From Pyricularia pennisetigena (lineage: Eukaryota > Ascomycota > Sordariomycetes > Magnaporthales > Pyriculariaceae): DNA of 64,000 bases. Location: assembly GCF_004337985.1 (NCBI RefSeq), contig NW_021940919.1:1023106-1087105 (forward strand), read 5' to 3'. Under the pieces are notes generated by a model. It did no database searches. It saw only the letters and a program-made list of their open reading frames with translations, and was not told where the DNA came from. A program made the position numbers and the translations under genes. Below, piece by piece: positions 1-9,225 of the stretch; positions within the stretch are counted from its first letter, which is position 1; every line of letters begins with the position of its first letter.

Positions 1-3000
1 CTGTCTACATATTCAAGGGCCATGGAGACCACAAGGCCAAGGAGTTCCTTTGGAGAAGCCGGGGAGGGGTAGATGATAACGGCATTGACAATCGAGACTT
101 CCAGCTTGTCTCCTGGGGCGCAGACAAGGAGCTGCGATTGGAGCGCATGGAAGCAGATGTGTTAGAAAAGGTCGGCTACGTCAAGGGCCAGCCCGCCCCC
201 AAGGATCTGGTCCTTACCCGCAAAGGCGCCACCTACAAGACCTTCCGCACCGTGGATGACGGCGTGCACCGTGACAGATGGAACGGCACCATGACCGACC
301 CTCGCGCAGGTCATACCCCCAACCCTCTTCGGCGCAACGGCCTTGCCACCGGGAACCAGAGCACATATCACAAGCTCGCATCTGCATGGAGGGCGCCATC
401 TATGAAAGCCAAGACCATGGGCAAGGAATCAAATCGGAGCTTGGCCCAGATAGGATGGATGAGAGGCGTGACGATGAGTAAGCGTAAGACGCAAACCGGA
501 ACTTCGAGCAGCAACCGGGGCGCTCTATCGCCCACCGATCAGGACTCCATTTTCGGCTCGGTATATCATGATAATGAATGGGGCGAACCCGATACTCTCC
601 AAGACGAGTTTGTTCGCCTAACCAGCCAACTACCAAACGTACAATGGAATCACATTGATATGGACAATCTTACAATAAACGCCAGCCTCAAAGGACCATG
701 GGGTGTCAGTGGCGATCCGATACATATCAAGGTGAAAGTTGACATACCCAAAAAGTATCCCAAGTCGAAAGCCCCGAGGTTCTTCATCGACAAGAGCTCA
801 TTCATGACGGAAGAAACACGCACCAAGATTGAGAATGAACTTTGTCTGCTAGTTGGCCAGTTTGCACAGCACAAGAAGAACTCTTTGGGGCCCGCGTTCG
901 CTTACCTCCTCGGCGAGGTCGATCTTGCTGGAAGCACCAGCTTTTTGAGGGACCTGGGCGATTTGGACGATATGGACGACGAGGACGAAGACCTGGAGAC
1001 CACGGGGAGGATCGAAGGAGCCGATGACGAGAGCTCCAGCGACAGTGAGTCGGATATACCGCCAGGGGGCTCGGCAGCCATGTCGCAGGAGCTGCCTGAA
1101 CCAACCACTGGCTCCGATGCCCCGGCAGCACTTTCTGGAGGATTCAGACAGACAGTCATACCCGTAAAACGGACCTGCGGTGCACGGTTCTCTAATGATG
1201 GGAAGCTAGCATGTTTCTTCCCGACCAAGGAGGAGAAGGCTAGGGCTTTGTTTCTCGTCAACACCGACTCCGTCCGGGAGCGATCCAAGGGCGAGCCTAG
1301 ATTTGCGGGGTTTGGTCGGCTTTTGCAAACTTCGCAATCACCCACGGGTCATCGCAATGCCGATGATTCTGCCAGCGATGATGGATCAGGCGGATCAGAT
1401 GCGGACGACTCGTCCTCATCTTCCTCCTCTGACTCCGAGTTGGCATCCATGAACCGCATCAGCTTCTGGTACAGACAGGGCCGTAGCAAATTCCGAAAGT
1501 CGTGGAGCGCCAATGAATCCGTACGGTCGAGCGGTGGTGGAACCGGCACCGGCACCGGCACACAAGCCGGTACTATCAGGGGAAGCAGGCGTGCCGCCAC
1601 AGTCAAGGCCAAGAACATTGTGTCGATACACGATATGCGCGATCTCATCCCCTCCAAGCAGGCATATGCCAGGGAATACGCCATTTTTGGCGATGGAGAG
1701 GAGGTTTGTGAACACAACGCGCAGGTGGCGGAGCGGCATGGCGACAAAGACTTGATGTACATTTGGCGCTACGCCGGTCTCCTCCTGCGATCTGATATAC
1801 CTCTGCGGTTGATAGATGAGCAGCAGTTCTCGAGGAGTAATGACCATTCTTTCCTCGTGATTGCCCGAGACGCCGTTTCTCGATTTGGCAACACATTGCC
1901 GTCACAAAAAGGAGACACGTTTCTGGGCAAGGTCAAATGGGGTCAACATCCCTTGGTACATGACTTCATCAGCGATGTGTTTGCGTATTTCGAGCAGCTA
2001 GCAGACATCCAAATGCTGGCTATGCTCTCGTGCATATTTGGTGATTCCTGGGCCAAGGACAGCCTGGCATACGCAGAATCGCATCTCACGCAGCCACAGA
2101 CACCGTTACCAATGAAGGCCCCCTCGTTCTCCCTCGAGTACTTTCCGACCAATCCCGAGCTATGGCATCAACAACAGCTGCAGTCGAATTGGCAACATCA
2201 ACACCATCACTTGCGCAGCCAGGCGAGCTCGGCCATTACCACCCCACGCACGTCGCAAACGCCCAACCTGTACTCTTACTCGACTTCGCTTGGGTCCGAG
2301 CCTGGAGTCTGGCTTGGAGATCCTGGATCCTACTCGTGTGGAGAGACACCGCCGGCTACTGTGGGTATCAGGGCTCCCCGCAGCCACCATCATTCGGCTG
2401 GAGAGGTGGACCATACGCAAAGCCTATCCACGTCTCCCAACACGCGCATTGCAGGTTTTCGCAGGTCGAACTCGGCCGTCGCAGGGGCCCCAGGCCTGGC
2501 CGCAAGCTTGCCCCGCACACTGCATAATATGGTTTCATCATCGCCACCTGATGGGCCTACACGCAAAAGAGTCAGTCCCGCAGAGACCATTCTGAACAAC
2601 CTTGCACCAGCCGTTACGTGGGGTGCATCAACTGTTTTCGGCGCCGGTGCAGGCGGCCGTCACGCTGACGCGGCAGCTGGGACAGCGGCGGTCGCTGCTG
2701 AGTTGAGGGCGGCGGCGGCGGCGGCAGCAGCAGCGGCGAGTGTGGCGGGAACGCGGACACCATCAACTGACGGCATCGATGCGCCGTACAACAATCTTGA
2801 ATCGATGGTGGCAGTTAGCGTGAGCGTCAAACTCTTCAACGAGAGCAGTTTCGACGACGATGGCTGGATGACAACACCTTTTTTGGAGCCAAAGCGTGGG
2901 GCACTGTACGCTAGCTACCGCCACGCGTATGCCGAGATGCTGCAGGTCTGGGGCCAGCCTCTCGCAAGGCTCGAGATTATGAAGTTCAACATACTCAAGG

Positions 3001-4130
3001 GCAGCGATCGAAACGTGAACTCGCAATCAATGTTTGGACAACAAAACGATGACGACGAGGACGGCGGGCACAAGGGCCATCAAAACTCGCCTCATGTAAG
3101 AGACACGGGTGCAACAGTCAAGGACGAATACGGTGAAGAGGTTGCGGCCGGCACACCATCGCCAACCCTCACTGTCAGCAAACGTAGGCATCTCAAGAGT
3201 CTTATGGGATCAGGTCGCGGTCTAGATGTCACGGGAATCTGCAGAATCCATGAGACGAATTTGGAACCTCTGCAGACCAGCGGCCGGCCCCTACCCAGCC
3301 ATTACGGCTCAGAACTTGTCTCGATTGACGGGACGACAGCCGAGATGACGATAGGCGGCGCCGTGGGCACATGCGACCGCTGTCAACACAGTCTGCAGTC
3401 GCAGCTGCGGTGTGTGTACTGCGCTGAGCCCATTGCCGCCCTCTACCCGGCGTGTCTGGGTTGCGGGTGTCCGAGTCACGAGAAGTGCCTGGCCGAGTGG
3501 CATGCAGCGGGAGAGCGACTGTGTCCTGCCGGCGACGAATGCGACTGCGGGTCCGAGGCGGATAACGGCAAGATCGAGAGTTGGGCTGCCATCCAGGCAG
3601 CGCTGCTATCGGCTCGGAAAGTAGAAAAAGAGAGGCAGGCGGCGGCGGCGGCGGCGGCGGCGGTGACGACGACAGCGAGGGGCCGCAAGACTGTCCGTGT
3701 CGCAGGTGGGCCTCCGGCGATGCTGAACTTAGCTCGGGAGGCCGGCGTTGCGGGGTTCGTGACGCCGCCCATGGCGTCGCCCAACGCCGCGCGGCCCAGG
3801 AGGCGGAGCATGCCGGGCGGGATCGGACTACATGAGCAAGAGCAACATACACAAAAGCAGCACCACACAGGCGATTCCGTGCGGAGGATTCGCGAGGAGG
3901 AGGGTGAAGATGGGGATGACGCTATGGACAGGGAAGGGTGGGAGAGCGTAAATCTGCCCCCCGGCGGCAACGGGACGGGTTCGGGAGGGACGGCGACGCC
4001 TGCAGGTTCAAGGCTGCCGTCCGCCGCTGCACATCTGAATCGACTGCGGAAGCAGGTGGGAGAGATGACTGGACGACCGTCGATCCTGAGACAGAGGAGC
4101 GGCGGGGTGCTGCAGAAAAAAATGCCCTAG
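1..4130 (+). CDS. MTC5: Mtc5/Sea3 (WDR59-type) SEACAT subunit, 3' part of gene
   Basis: The frame is open from nucleotide 3 to the stop at 4128-4130, so the gene begins off the left edge. The first visible residues (FKGHGDHKAKEFLW) look like the end of a WD40 propeller. Next come an RWD domain (about nt 604-915, beginning DEFVRLTSQLPNVQW), acidic/serine-rich linkers (nt 960-1060 and 1360-1440), two alanine runs (about nt 2700-2745 and 3640-3665), and a C-terminal cysteine-rich RING-like module (nt 3369-3550, with CDRCQ, CVYCAEP, CLGCGCPSHEKC and DECDC). WD40-RWD-RING is the architecture of yeast Mtc5/Sea3 and human WDR59, subunits of the SEACAT/GATOR2 complex that regulates TORC1 at the vacuole or lysosome. 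No intron is needed in the visible part. The homopolymeric tracts and long disordered linkers make it longer than the yeast protein. The family call is secure; the start is not visible. Confidence 0.88.
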   Translation, partial: VYIFKGHGDHKAKEFLWRSRGGVDDNGIDNRDFQLVSWGADKELRLERMEADVLEKVGYVKGQPAPKDLVLTRKGATYKTFRTVDDGVHRDRWNGTMTDPRAGHTPNPLRRNGLATGNQSTYHKLASAWRAPSMKAKTMGKESNRSLAQIGWMRGVTMSKRKTQTGTSSSNRGALSPTDQDSIFGSVYHDNEWGEPDTLQDEFVRLTSQLPNVQWNHIDMDNLTINASLKGPWGVSGDPIHIKVKVDIPKKYPKSKAPRFFIDKSSFMTEETRTKIENELCLLVGQFAQHKKNSLGPAFAYLLGEVDLAGSTSFLRDLGDLDDMDDEDEDLETTGRIEGADDESSSDSESDIPPGGSAAMSQELPEPTTGSDAPAALSGGFRQTVIPVKRTCGARFSNDGKLACFFPTKEEKARALFLVNTDSVRERSKGEPRFAGFGRLLQTSQSPTGHRNADDSASDDGSGGSDADDSSSSSSSDSELASMNRISFWYRQGRSKFRKSWSANESVRSSGGGTGTGTGTQAGTIRGSRRAATVKAKNIVSIHDMRDLIPSKQAYAREYAIFGDGEEVCEHNAQVAERHGDKDLMYIWRYAGLLLRSDIPLRLIDEQQFSRSNDHSFLVIARDAVSRFGNTLPSQKGDTFLGKVKWGQHPLVHDFISDVFAYFEQLADIQMLAMLSCIFGDSWAKDSLAYAESHLTQPQTPLPMKAPSFSLEYFPTNPELWHQQQLQSNWQHQHHHLRSQASSAITTPRTSQTPNLYSYSTSLGSEPGVWLGDPGSYSCGETPPATVGIRAPRSHHHSAGEVDHTQSLSTSPNTRIAGFRRSNSAVAGAPGLAASLPRTLHNMVSSSPPDGPTRKRVSPAETILNNLAPAVTWGASTVFGAGAGGRHADAAAGTAAVAAELRAAAAAAAAAASVAGTRTPSTDGIDAPYNNLESMVAVSVSVKLFNESSFDDDGWMTTPFLEPKRGALYASYRHAYAEMLQVWGQPLARLEIMKFNILKGSDRNVNSQSMFGQQNDDDEDGGHKGHQNSPHVRDTGATVKDEYGEEVAAGTPSPTLTVSKRRHLKSLMGSGRGLDVTGICRIHETNLEPLQTSGRPLPSHYGSELVSIDGTTAEMTIGGAVGTCDRCQHSLQSQLRCVYCAEPIAALYPACLGCGCPSHEKCLAEWHAAGERLCPAGDECDCGSEADNGKIESWAAIQAALLSARKVEKERQAAAAAAAAVTTTARGRKTVRVAGGPPAMLNLAREAGVAGFVTPPMASPNAARPRRRSMPGGIGLHEQEQHTQKQHHTGDSVRRIREEEGEDGDDAMDREGWESVNLPPGGNGTGSGGTATPAGSRLPSAAAHLNRLRKQVGEMTGRPSILRQRSGGVLQKKMP

Positions 4131-4845
4131 AAGGGAATATGCAAGTGGTGGTAGGGTCTAAGATGATTTGATTGGAAGAGCGTAGCAAAGATAGTTACTG
4201 TCTTATTTTTTTTTTTTTTTGTAAGTATACTGTGTGTATTTTACCTGGTTCGATATTAAATAGTGTTTTACAACAGTAGAACTCCAAATCATTCTATGCA
4301 CCCCCACTACCCAAGACTAATCTGGTGTTCGGCAGTTGCCGACTTGGCCGAGCTGCAATTAATTGGCTTCAGATTGTTCTGCAACGGTACATGCATTGAG
4401 CGCTAAAGACCACGGTACAGTATCTACAGTGTTACCAATGTGCAGCTAGTGACAAGCCACCAACTTGGAATGACATCACACATTAACGGTGCTATGTTGC
4501 TACCCCGCGCTCGATACATTGTCAATATTGGCGCTTGTGCACCACGTCTGTCATCCCATCGTCAGCCATCGTCCGTCCATTCAGGTCTTGACAACGAGGA
4601 TGGATGGAGACGGATGATACGAAGGTTTGAGTAAAAATCTGATTCCCGTCTAGACTCGAGCAGAATCTTTAGTTCAGCACATAATTATAATTATAATTAT
4701 AATAAACCGCGATAGGTGAAGGAGGAATTAACTTGTTTGACCCACAGCGAGTTTTGCGACTTGTCACTTGGATTCTATTGTATTCCATTTCAGAGTTTAT
4801 CTCATTGGATGCCGCAGGTTGTGCAGGAAACAAATCAAGCCCATT
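4131..4845. other. Intergenic: 3' flank of MTC5 and upstream region of the hydrolase gene
   Basis: No convincing gene. A T16 run at about 4205-4220 lies 75 bp after the MTC5 stop, probably in its 3' UTR. An AT-rich ATTATA repeat lies at about 4681-4704. The short ORFs here have no coding character that I can support. Confidence 0.5.
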
Positions 4846-4901
4846 CATCGGTCCCCATCGGTCCCCATCGGTCCCCATCAGTCCCCATCGGTCCCCCATC
4901 G
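4846..4901. repeat. 10-bp tandem repeat just upstream of a start codon
   Basis: About five head-to-tail copies of GTCCCCATCG, with one copy ending CATCA and the last carrying an extra C. The array ends 10 bp before the ATG at 4912, so it probably sits in the 5' leader of the hydrolase mRNA. Confidence 0.85.
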
Positions 4902-4911
4902 GGTTGCCACC

Positions 4912-6142
4912 ATGACCCCTCCACAGACCAGAGCTTGGGCGGCAGCAGGAACAGCAGCAGCAGCATCAGCAGCATCAGCCGCATCGATAAGAACCGCGCG
5001 CCGCCCACTTTCGTCATCGCTTCATGCTCTCGCCGCCGTCAAGCAGCGAAACGACACAACCACTGGCGCTCGTTCCTCGGTATTCACAAACACAAACGGT
5101 AAACCAATCGCATCTCAAAACATTGTGCAGGTTGCAAAAATGTCCACCATGGAAGCCACTGCTGGCCACAGCAAGGCCTGCTGCAATGTGCCTCCCGTCG
5201 TCGAGTCGGGCTATGAGAAGAAGGGCACGTACGAGGAGGTGGGCGGCTACAAGACCTGTAGGTGGTTTGATTTTTCTTCTTCCCGTTCTTCCTTAGCCTT
5301 CAACTACGCACAATAACTGCTTGCGCCCCTTGGAATTTTTGACAAGATACTAATGCTCAATACCAAAACAAAACAAAAAGATGTGACTGGCCCCCAGGAC
5401 GCCACCAAGGGCATCATCGCCGTCTATGACATCTTTGGCTACTTTGACCAGACGCTCCAGGGCATGGACATTCTGGCCACCAGCGACGCGTCGCAAAAGT
5501 ATCGCGTCTTCATGCCCGACTGGTTCAAGGGCAACCCGTGCCCCCTCGAGTGGTACCCGCCCGACACCGAGGAGAAGCAGCAAAAGGTCGGCAACTGGTT
5601 CAAGGACTGGAACCCGGCTGAGACGGCGGCCAAGGTACCTGACTACGTCAAGGCCGTGCAGGAGAAGAACCCGGGAATCAAGAGCTGGGCTATTATTGGC
5701 GTATGTTTTTTTTTTTTTTTCTTTTTTTTTTTGACTCTTAGTGCTCTGTCAAACTTTGCTATGAAAACTATTGCTGACTGTCGACAAACACACAAAACCA
5801 CAGTTCTGCTGGGGCGGCAAGATTGTCTGCCTAACAACCTCCTCCGACAACAACCCGTTCTCAGCCGGAGCCTCGATCCACCCGGCCATGGTGGACCCAG
5901 CCGACGCCAAGAACATCAAGGTGCCCCTCATCATGCTTGCGTCCAAGGACGAGGCTGCCAAGGACGTCTCGGCGTTCGAGTCGGCGCTGCCCTCGTCGGT
6001 GCCCAAGCACATCGAGACCTTTGGAGACCAGATCCACGGCTGGATGGCGGCCAGGTCGAACCTCAAGGACGCCAGGGTCAAGGAGGAGTACATCCGTGGC
6101 TACAAGACCGTGCTCGAGTTCTTTGGCAAGAACTGGAAATAA
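4912..6142 (+). CDS. Dienelactone hydrolase family protein, possibly with a mitochondrial leader
   Basis: Three exons, 4912-5257, 5381-5700 and 5804-6142, join in phase to give 334 residues. Intron 1 starts GTAGGT and has a TACTAAT branch-like site; intron 2 starts GTATGT, contains a T-rich stretch and ends CACAG. The second junction rebuilds GFCWGGK, the nucleophile elbow of dienelactone hydrolases (Cys nucleophile); a Asp-containing ASKDEA and a GDQIHGWM segment follow, consistent with the alpha/beta-hydrolase Asp and His. Fungal members (Aim2-like) are about 250 residues and of largely unproven substrate. The first 76 residues are Ala/Ser/Arg-rich (RTARRPLSSSLHAL) and resemble a mitochondrial presequence. 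A second in-frame ATG at about 5140 (MSTMEATAGHSK) would give the usual 258-residue cytosolic form. Family assignment is firm; substrate and localisation are inferred. Confidence 0.88.
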
Positions 6143-6844
6143 TATGGGGGAATCTGAGGTTGAAGAGTCCTGAGATAGCTCGATTGCCGTGAGAAGCATT
6201 CGGGGCAGATTAATAAAATTAAAGTAAAATCGACGTTCATTCGTCTGAGCGAAAGTACTTATGGCATTTTTACACATACTCTGATGATGGTTCCTGGTCG
6301 TCTCCCTAGAGGTCATCGTGAGGAGTAGCACTGTCAATTGAGGAACGAATGGAACGTGCCATGTGAGAAAGAAGTGTGTGGACGTGTTGATGGATTGATG
6401 GATTGAACTTTTGCCAGCAATCTTACGAGACGTGAGTACACACCCTTCAAAGGACAAGGGAATATTTGAGAAGACCTGATATTTGTTGACAAAGGCGGTA
6501 TAACACGGGCACCAAACTCGGCGATTCGAATTGAATCTCTTTGTTCCTGCGAAACTGCAAGTTGCAACCAGCATTTCAACCTAAAAGCCGAAAATGAACC
6601 ATCTGAATAGGACAAAGCAGCATATATTCAGCAAACCAGACATGGGATCCAGTTTCTCGTCCTGTCCTTTCAACTTGATACAATCCACAAACTCTGGGAC
6701 CCCAAGATACCAAACACAGCAGACGACGCAAAAGAAAAAGAAAAAAGAAAAAAAGAAACAAGCCCAGTCAGCACGCGATCAACACAGCCGACCTTCCCCT
6801 CACCCCCCCCCCCCACAACTCCCTCTCGCCGTGACGCACCAGAG
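6143..6844. other. Intergenic, 3' UTR and pyrimidine-rich leader
   Basis: Contains the 3' flank of the hydrolase gene, with an AATAAAATTAAAG stretch at about 6211 as a possible polyadenylation signal. A purine-rich patch lies at 6730-6760, and a C-rich leader (a run of 11 C at about 6805) precedes the next start codon. No gene seen. Confidence 0.45.
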
Positions 6845-7414
6845 ATGGCCTTCACCACCGGCACCGACGAGTCCAGGCGCCAACTTGAAGCGACGATGCG
6901 TCGGCGCCGCTCCAACGCGCCGTCTCCAGAACCCGTGGAGCAGAAGCGCCGGCAGATCCAAGACGGCATCCCCGAGCGCACGCGGACTTTGAGCTCTAGG
7001 CACCGGCAGCACCAGTCGCGCATCCCCACGTCGGCCGAGAACTTCGGGCTGGCTCGCGCAGGGTCGGACGCGCGCAGACGGAGGCCACGGCGGTCTTGCG
7101 GTCTCACTGGGAATCGTTGGCGGAGGAGGGTGGGAGTCGAGCCGGGCCGCGGGCCGGGAGGCGCGGCGGCGCGCGCGGGAGAAGTTTGGATGAGGAGCGT
7201 CAGGGGTTCTGCAGGGAGGGTGGTGGTTGGAGTGAGGGATCGGGCCGCGGCGGAAATTATGTGGACAAGATTGCAGTTGCGGGCTTTTGTGTGGTCCCTC
7301 GAAGCTGTTGAGATAGTGGGCGATGCGATTTTGCACGCTTTGTGGGAGTTGATGAGACGGGGAATAGTCCGGGAAAGACCAAGGAGGCATGGAAGAGAGA
7401 GCTATAGACGCTAG
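6845..7414 (+). CDS. Hypothetical arginine-rich protein
   Basis: Single-exon frame of 189 residues starting at an ATG in good context (AGAGATGGCC) after a pyrimidine-rich leader. The product is very basic (MRRRRSN, RQHQSRIP, RRRRPRR) with a hydrophobic-aromatic patch near the C-terminus (FVWSLEAVEIVGDAI). I do not recognise a family. The first 80 residues look like a disordered nuclear or RNA-associated tail (inference). A long minus-strand frame (6800-7390) overlaps it, is proline-rich and looks like a compositional shadow. An unrecognised intron could change the second half. Existence of the gene is plausible, not proven. Confidence 0.4.
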   Translation: MAFTTGTDESRRQLEATMRRRRSNAPSPEPVEQKRRQIQDGIPERTRTLSSRHRQHQSRIPTSAENFGLARAGSDARRRRPRRSCGLTGNRWRRRVGVEPGRGPGGAAARAGEVWMRSVRGSAGRVVVGVRDRAAAEIMWTRLQLRAFVWSLEAVEIVGDAILHALWELMRRGIVRERPRRHGRESYRR

Positions 7415-7563
7415 AGTGCAGAGCAGTATTTTTGGCCTATGGGTAAGTGCTGGCAGACAAGGGTTCTATTGTTGGTATGCAACTGAGTCTGATACAAGAT
7501 GGGCGTAAATACACGGCGGCAGCTCATCACCGGAGTAGGGCTTTCGACTTTTTTTTTTTTTTT

Positions 7564-8680
7564 TCAAGAAAGCTTGAAGCGCTTGGCAAGCTCAATGCCC
7601 TCAGCCAGCGTACCCACACGGGCATCAATCGCACAGCCCTCAGCTTCGAGCTTCTTGCACTCCTCCCACAGCTTAGAAAGAGGGACAGTGAAAACCTCGA
7701 TAAACTCACTTTCTTCCAGCTCCGGCTTGAGGTTCTGATTCTCTGGTAGGTTCATGTCGATGGTGACGTGAACCATGCGCAGGTTCGTGTTTGTAAAGCC
7801 TGGATCTATAATTTGGAGATAGAGCCAAGTCTGGTTAGTGGAGTCTTTGGAGAGGACGTCATACAAAATGACGCTCCTCTAAGTAGTTGTCGACTTACCA
7901 TTGAACATGACAGTCGAAGTCTCTGAAGCTTTGCCAACATAACCAGTTTCCTCCTTGAGCTCACGGACGGCAGACTGCTCAGCAGTCTCGCCAGCATCTA
8001 CAAGGCCTGCAGGAATCTCAACGGTGACCTTGTCCAGTGGTGGACGAAACTGCTTCTGTAGGATAATCTCGGGGCCTTGAGTTGAGTTGGACACGACACA
8101 GACATGAGCATGCGGCCATACATCCTATCATGACAAACAAGTCACATGCTTGCTCACCGGTAGATTTCTCCAATATGGCTACGATGCCTACACCGTCGAT
8201 CTCGCTGTTCTTTGGGCGAGTCCGGCGCTCGGCAGACTCCCAGGTCCGCTCAGTGCCATTGGGGTCCTTGTAGGCGATCCTGTTGATGGGCGTTTGTTTG
8301 TTCGGCATCAACAATCAAGATCGCTCCCTCATGGTTCCAATAGACCGACAGGCCGAAAGGGAGACTGCCAGATATAAGCACACAACCCAACATCTTTACA
8401 TACTTGACTAATTTTGTCCACTTGGCCTCATTATCGGGCTGATTCGGTCACGATGAGAGGCAAGTGACGGAAACGGTTAGCTTGTCAACGCTCCCATGCA
8501 GCAAGACTGCGTTTGTTCAAAAAGTTTAACAGCCGGATCCAAACTAACCAGAGGTGCTGTGGAAACAACTTTTGCAGGGTTGGACATTTGAACTCTGGTA
8601 AAATGACTGATGGGGCGCTGACTACCTAAAGCTCGGCTTATAAAAGTGATTGAAGGGTGAAGTAGGACTTTACGAATCAT
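7564..8680 (-). CDS. YSA1: Nudix ADP-sugar pyrophosphatase (Ysa1/NUDT5-like)
   Basis: Five exons on the minus strand: 8680-8549, 8438-8404, 8279-8158, 8075-7899 and 7805-7564. All junctions are GT-AG and phase-consistent and give 235 residues. The product contains a perfect Nudix box, Gx5Ex7REUxEExGU, readable as GLVDAGE ... RELKEETGY. It also has the family context ERTWESAERRTRP before the box and DARVGTLAEGIELAK at the C-terminus. Such enzymes hydrolyse ADP-ribose and related ADP-sugars to AMP and sugar phosphate. The first 31 residues (MIRKVLLHPSITFISRAL) look like a mitochondrial presequence. A second in-frame ATG at 8587 (MSNPAKVV) gives the usual cytosolic length of about 204 residues. 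The gene is divergent from the NEW1-type gene, 545 bp apart. Confidence 0.9.
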
Positions 8681-9225
8681 GGTGAGTAAATGCCACAACG
8701 TGCATCAGTATGGCCCAACAATGGGCTTTCATTTCGATGATGTAGGTGGGGTCGAATCGTTGGTTGCGTTCGTCCAAGGGTACGCTGACAAAAAAGTCCG
8801 GCTTACGTCATCCGGTCAGTATGGTACGTGCTTTCATAAATAGCAAGCGGTGGGTCTTTGGAGGGGTCAACCTTGAAGATTGGGCTTGACTGGTTTCCAC
8901 TTTCACAAGCTATCATGCTGCCCGATAAGGATTTTCCCCTGCAAGAAATTCAAGGGAACGGAGGGGTTGCTGTGCTTGGGCGGCGCGGGACAATTTTTTT
9001 TTTTTTTTTTTTCCCTTTCCCTCTCCTGGCGCGCCTTGTCAGCAAAAAGTTTCAGCCGCTGTTGTTTCTCCGGCCGTAGTTCTTTGCGCCACTCTTCACT
9101 ACTCCTTTTTCCCTTAATCGCCCTGCCTTTAATCATCGAGGCTTTCATTGGGCTGGGAGAAAGTTTTCTCTTTCCTTCTTTTTTTTTTTTTTTGTTTGTC
9201 ATTTTTCTTCGTCCCCTAAGATTCG
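8681..9225. promoter_or_regulatory. Shared divergent promoter between the Nudix and NEW1-type genes
   Basis: 545 bp between two divergent start codons. It contains a long T run (about 8994-9011, followed by pyrimidine-rich sequence) and a second T run (about 9179-9193) some 30 bp before the ATG at 9226. Poly(dA:dT) and CT-rich tracts are usual in promoters of highly expressed fungal genes. No specific factor site is claimed. Confidence 0.55.

Noticed and set aside
3229..3970. Long minus-strand frames inside MTC5
   Set aside because: Antisense shadows of GC-rich MTC5 codons, including the alanine runs.
6800..7390. 196-residue minus-strand frame opposite the Arg-rich hypothetical gene
   Set aside because: Pro/Ser/His composition is what the antisense of Arg/Gly-rich codons gives; the + strand frame has the better ATG context and leader.
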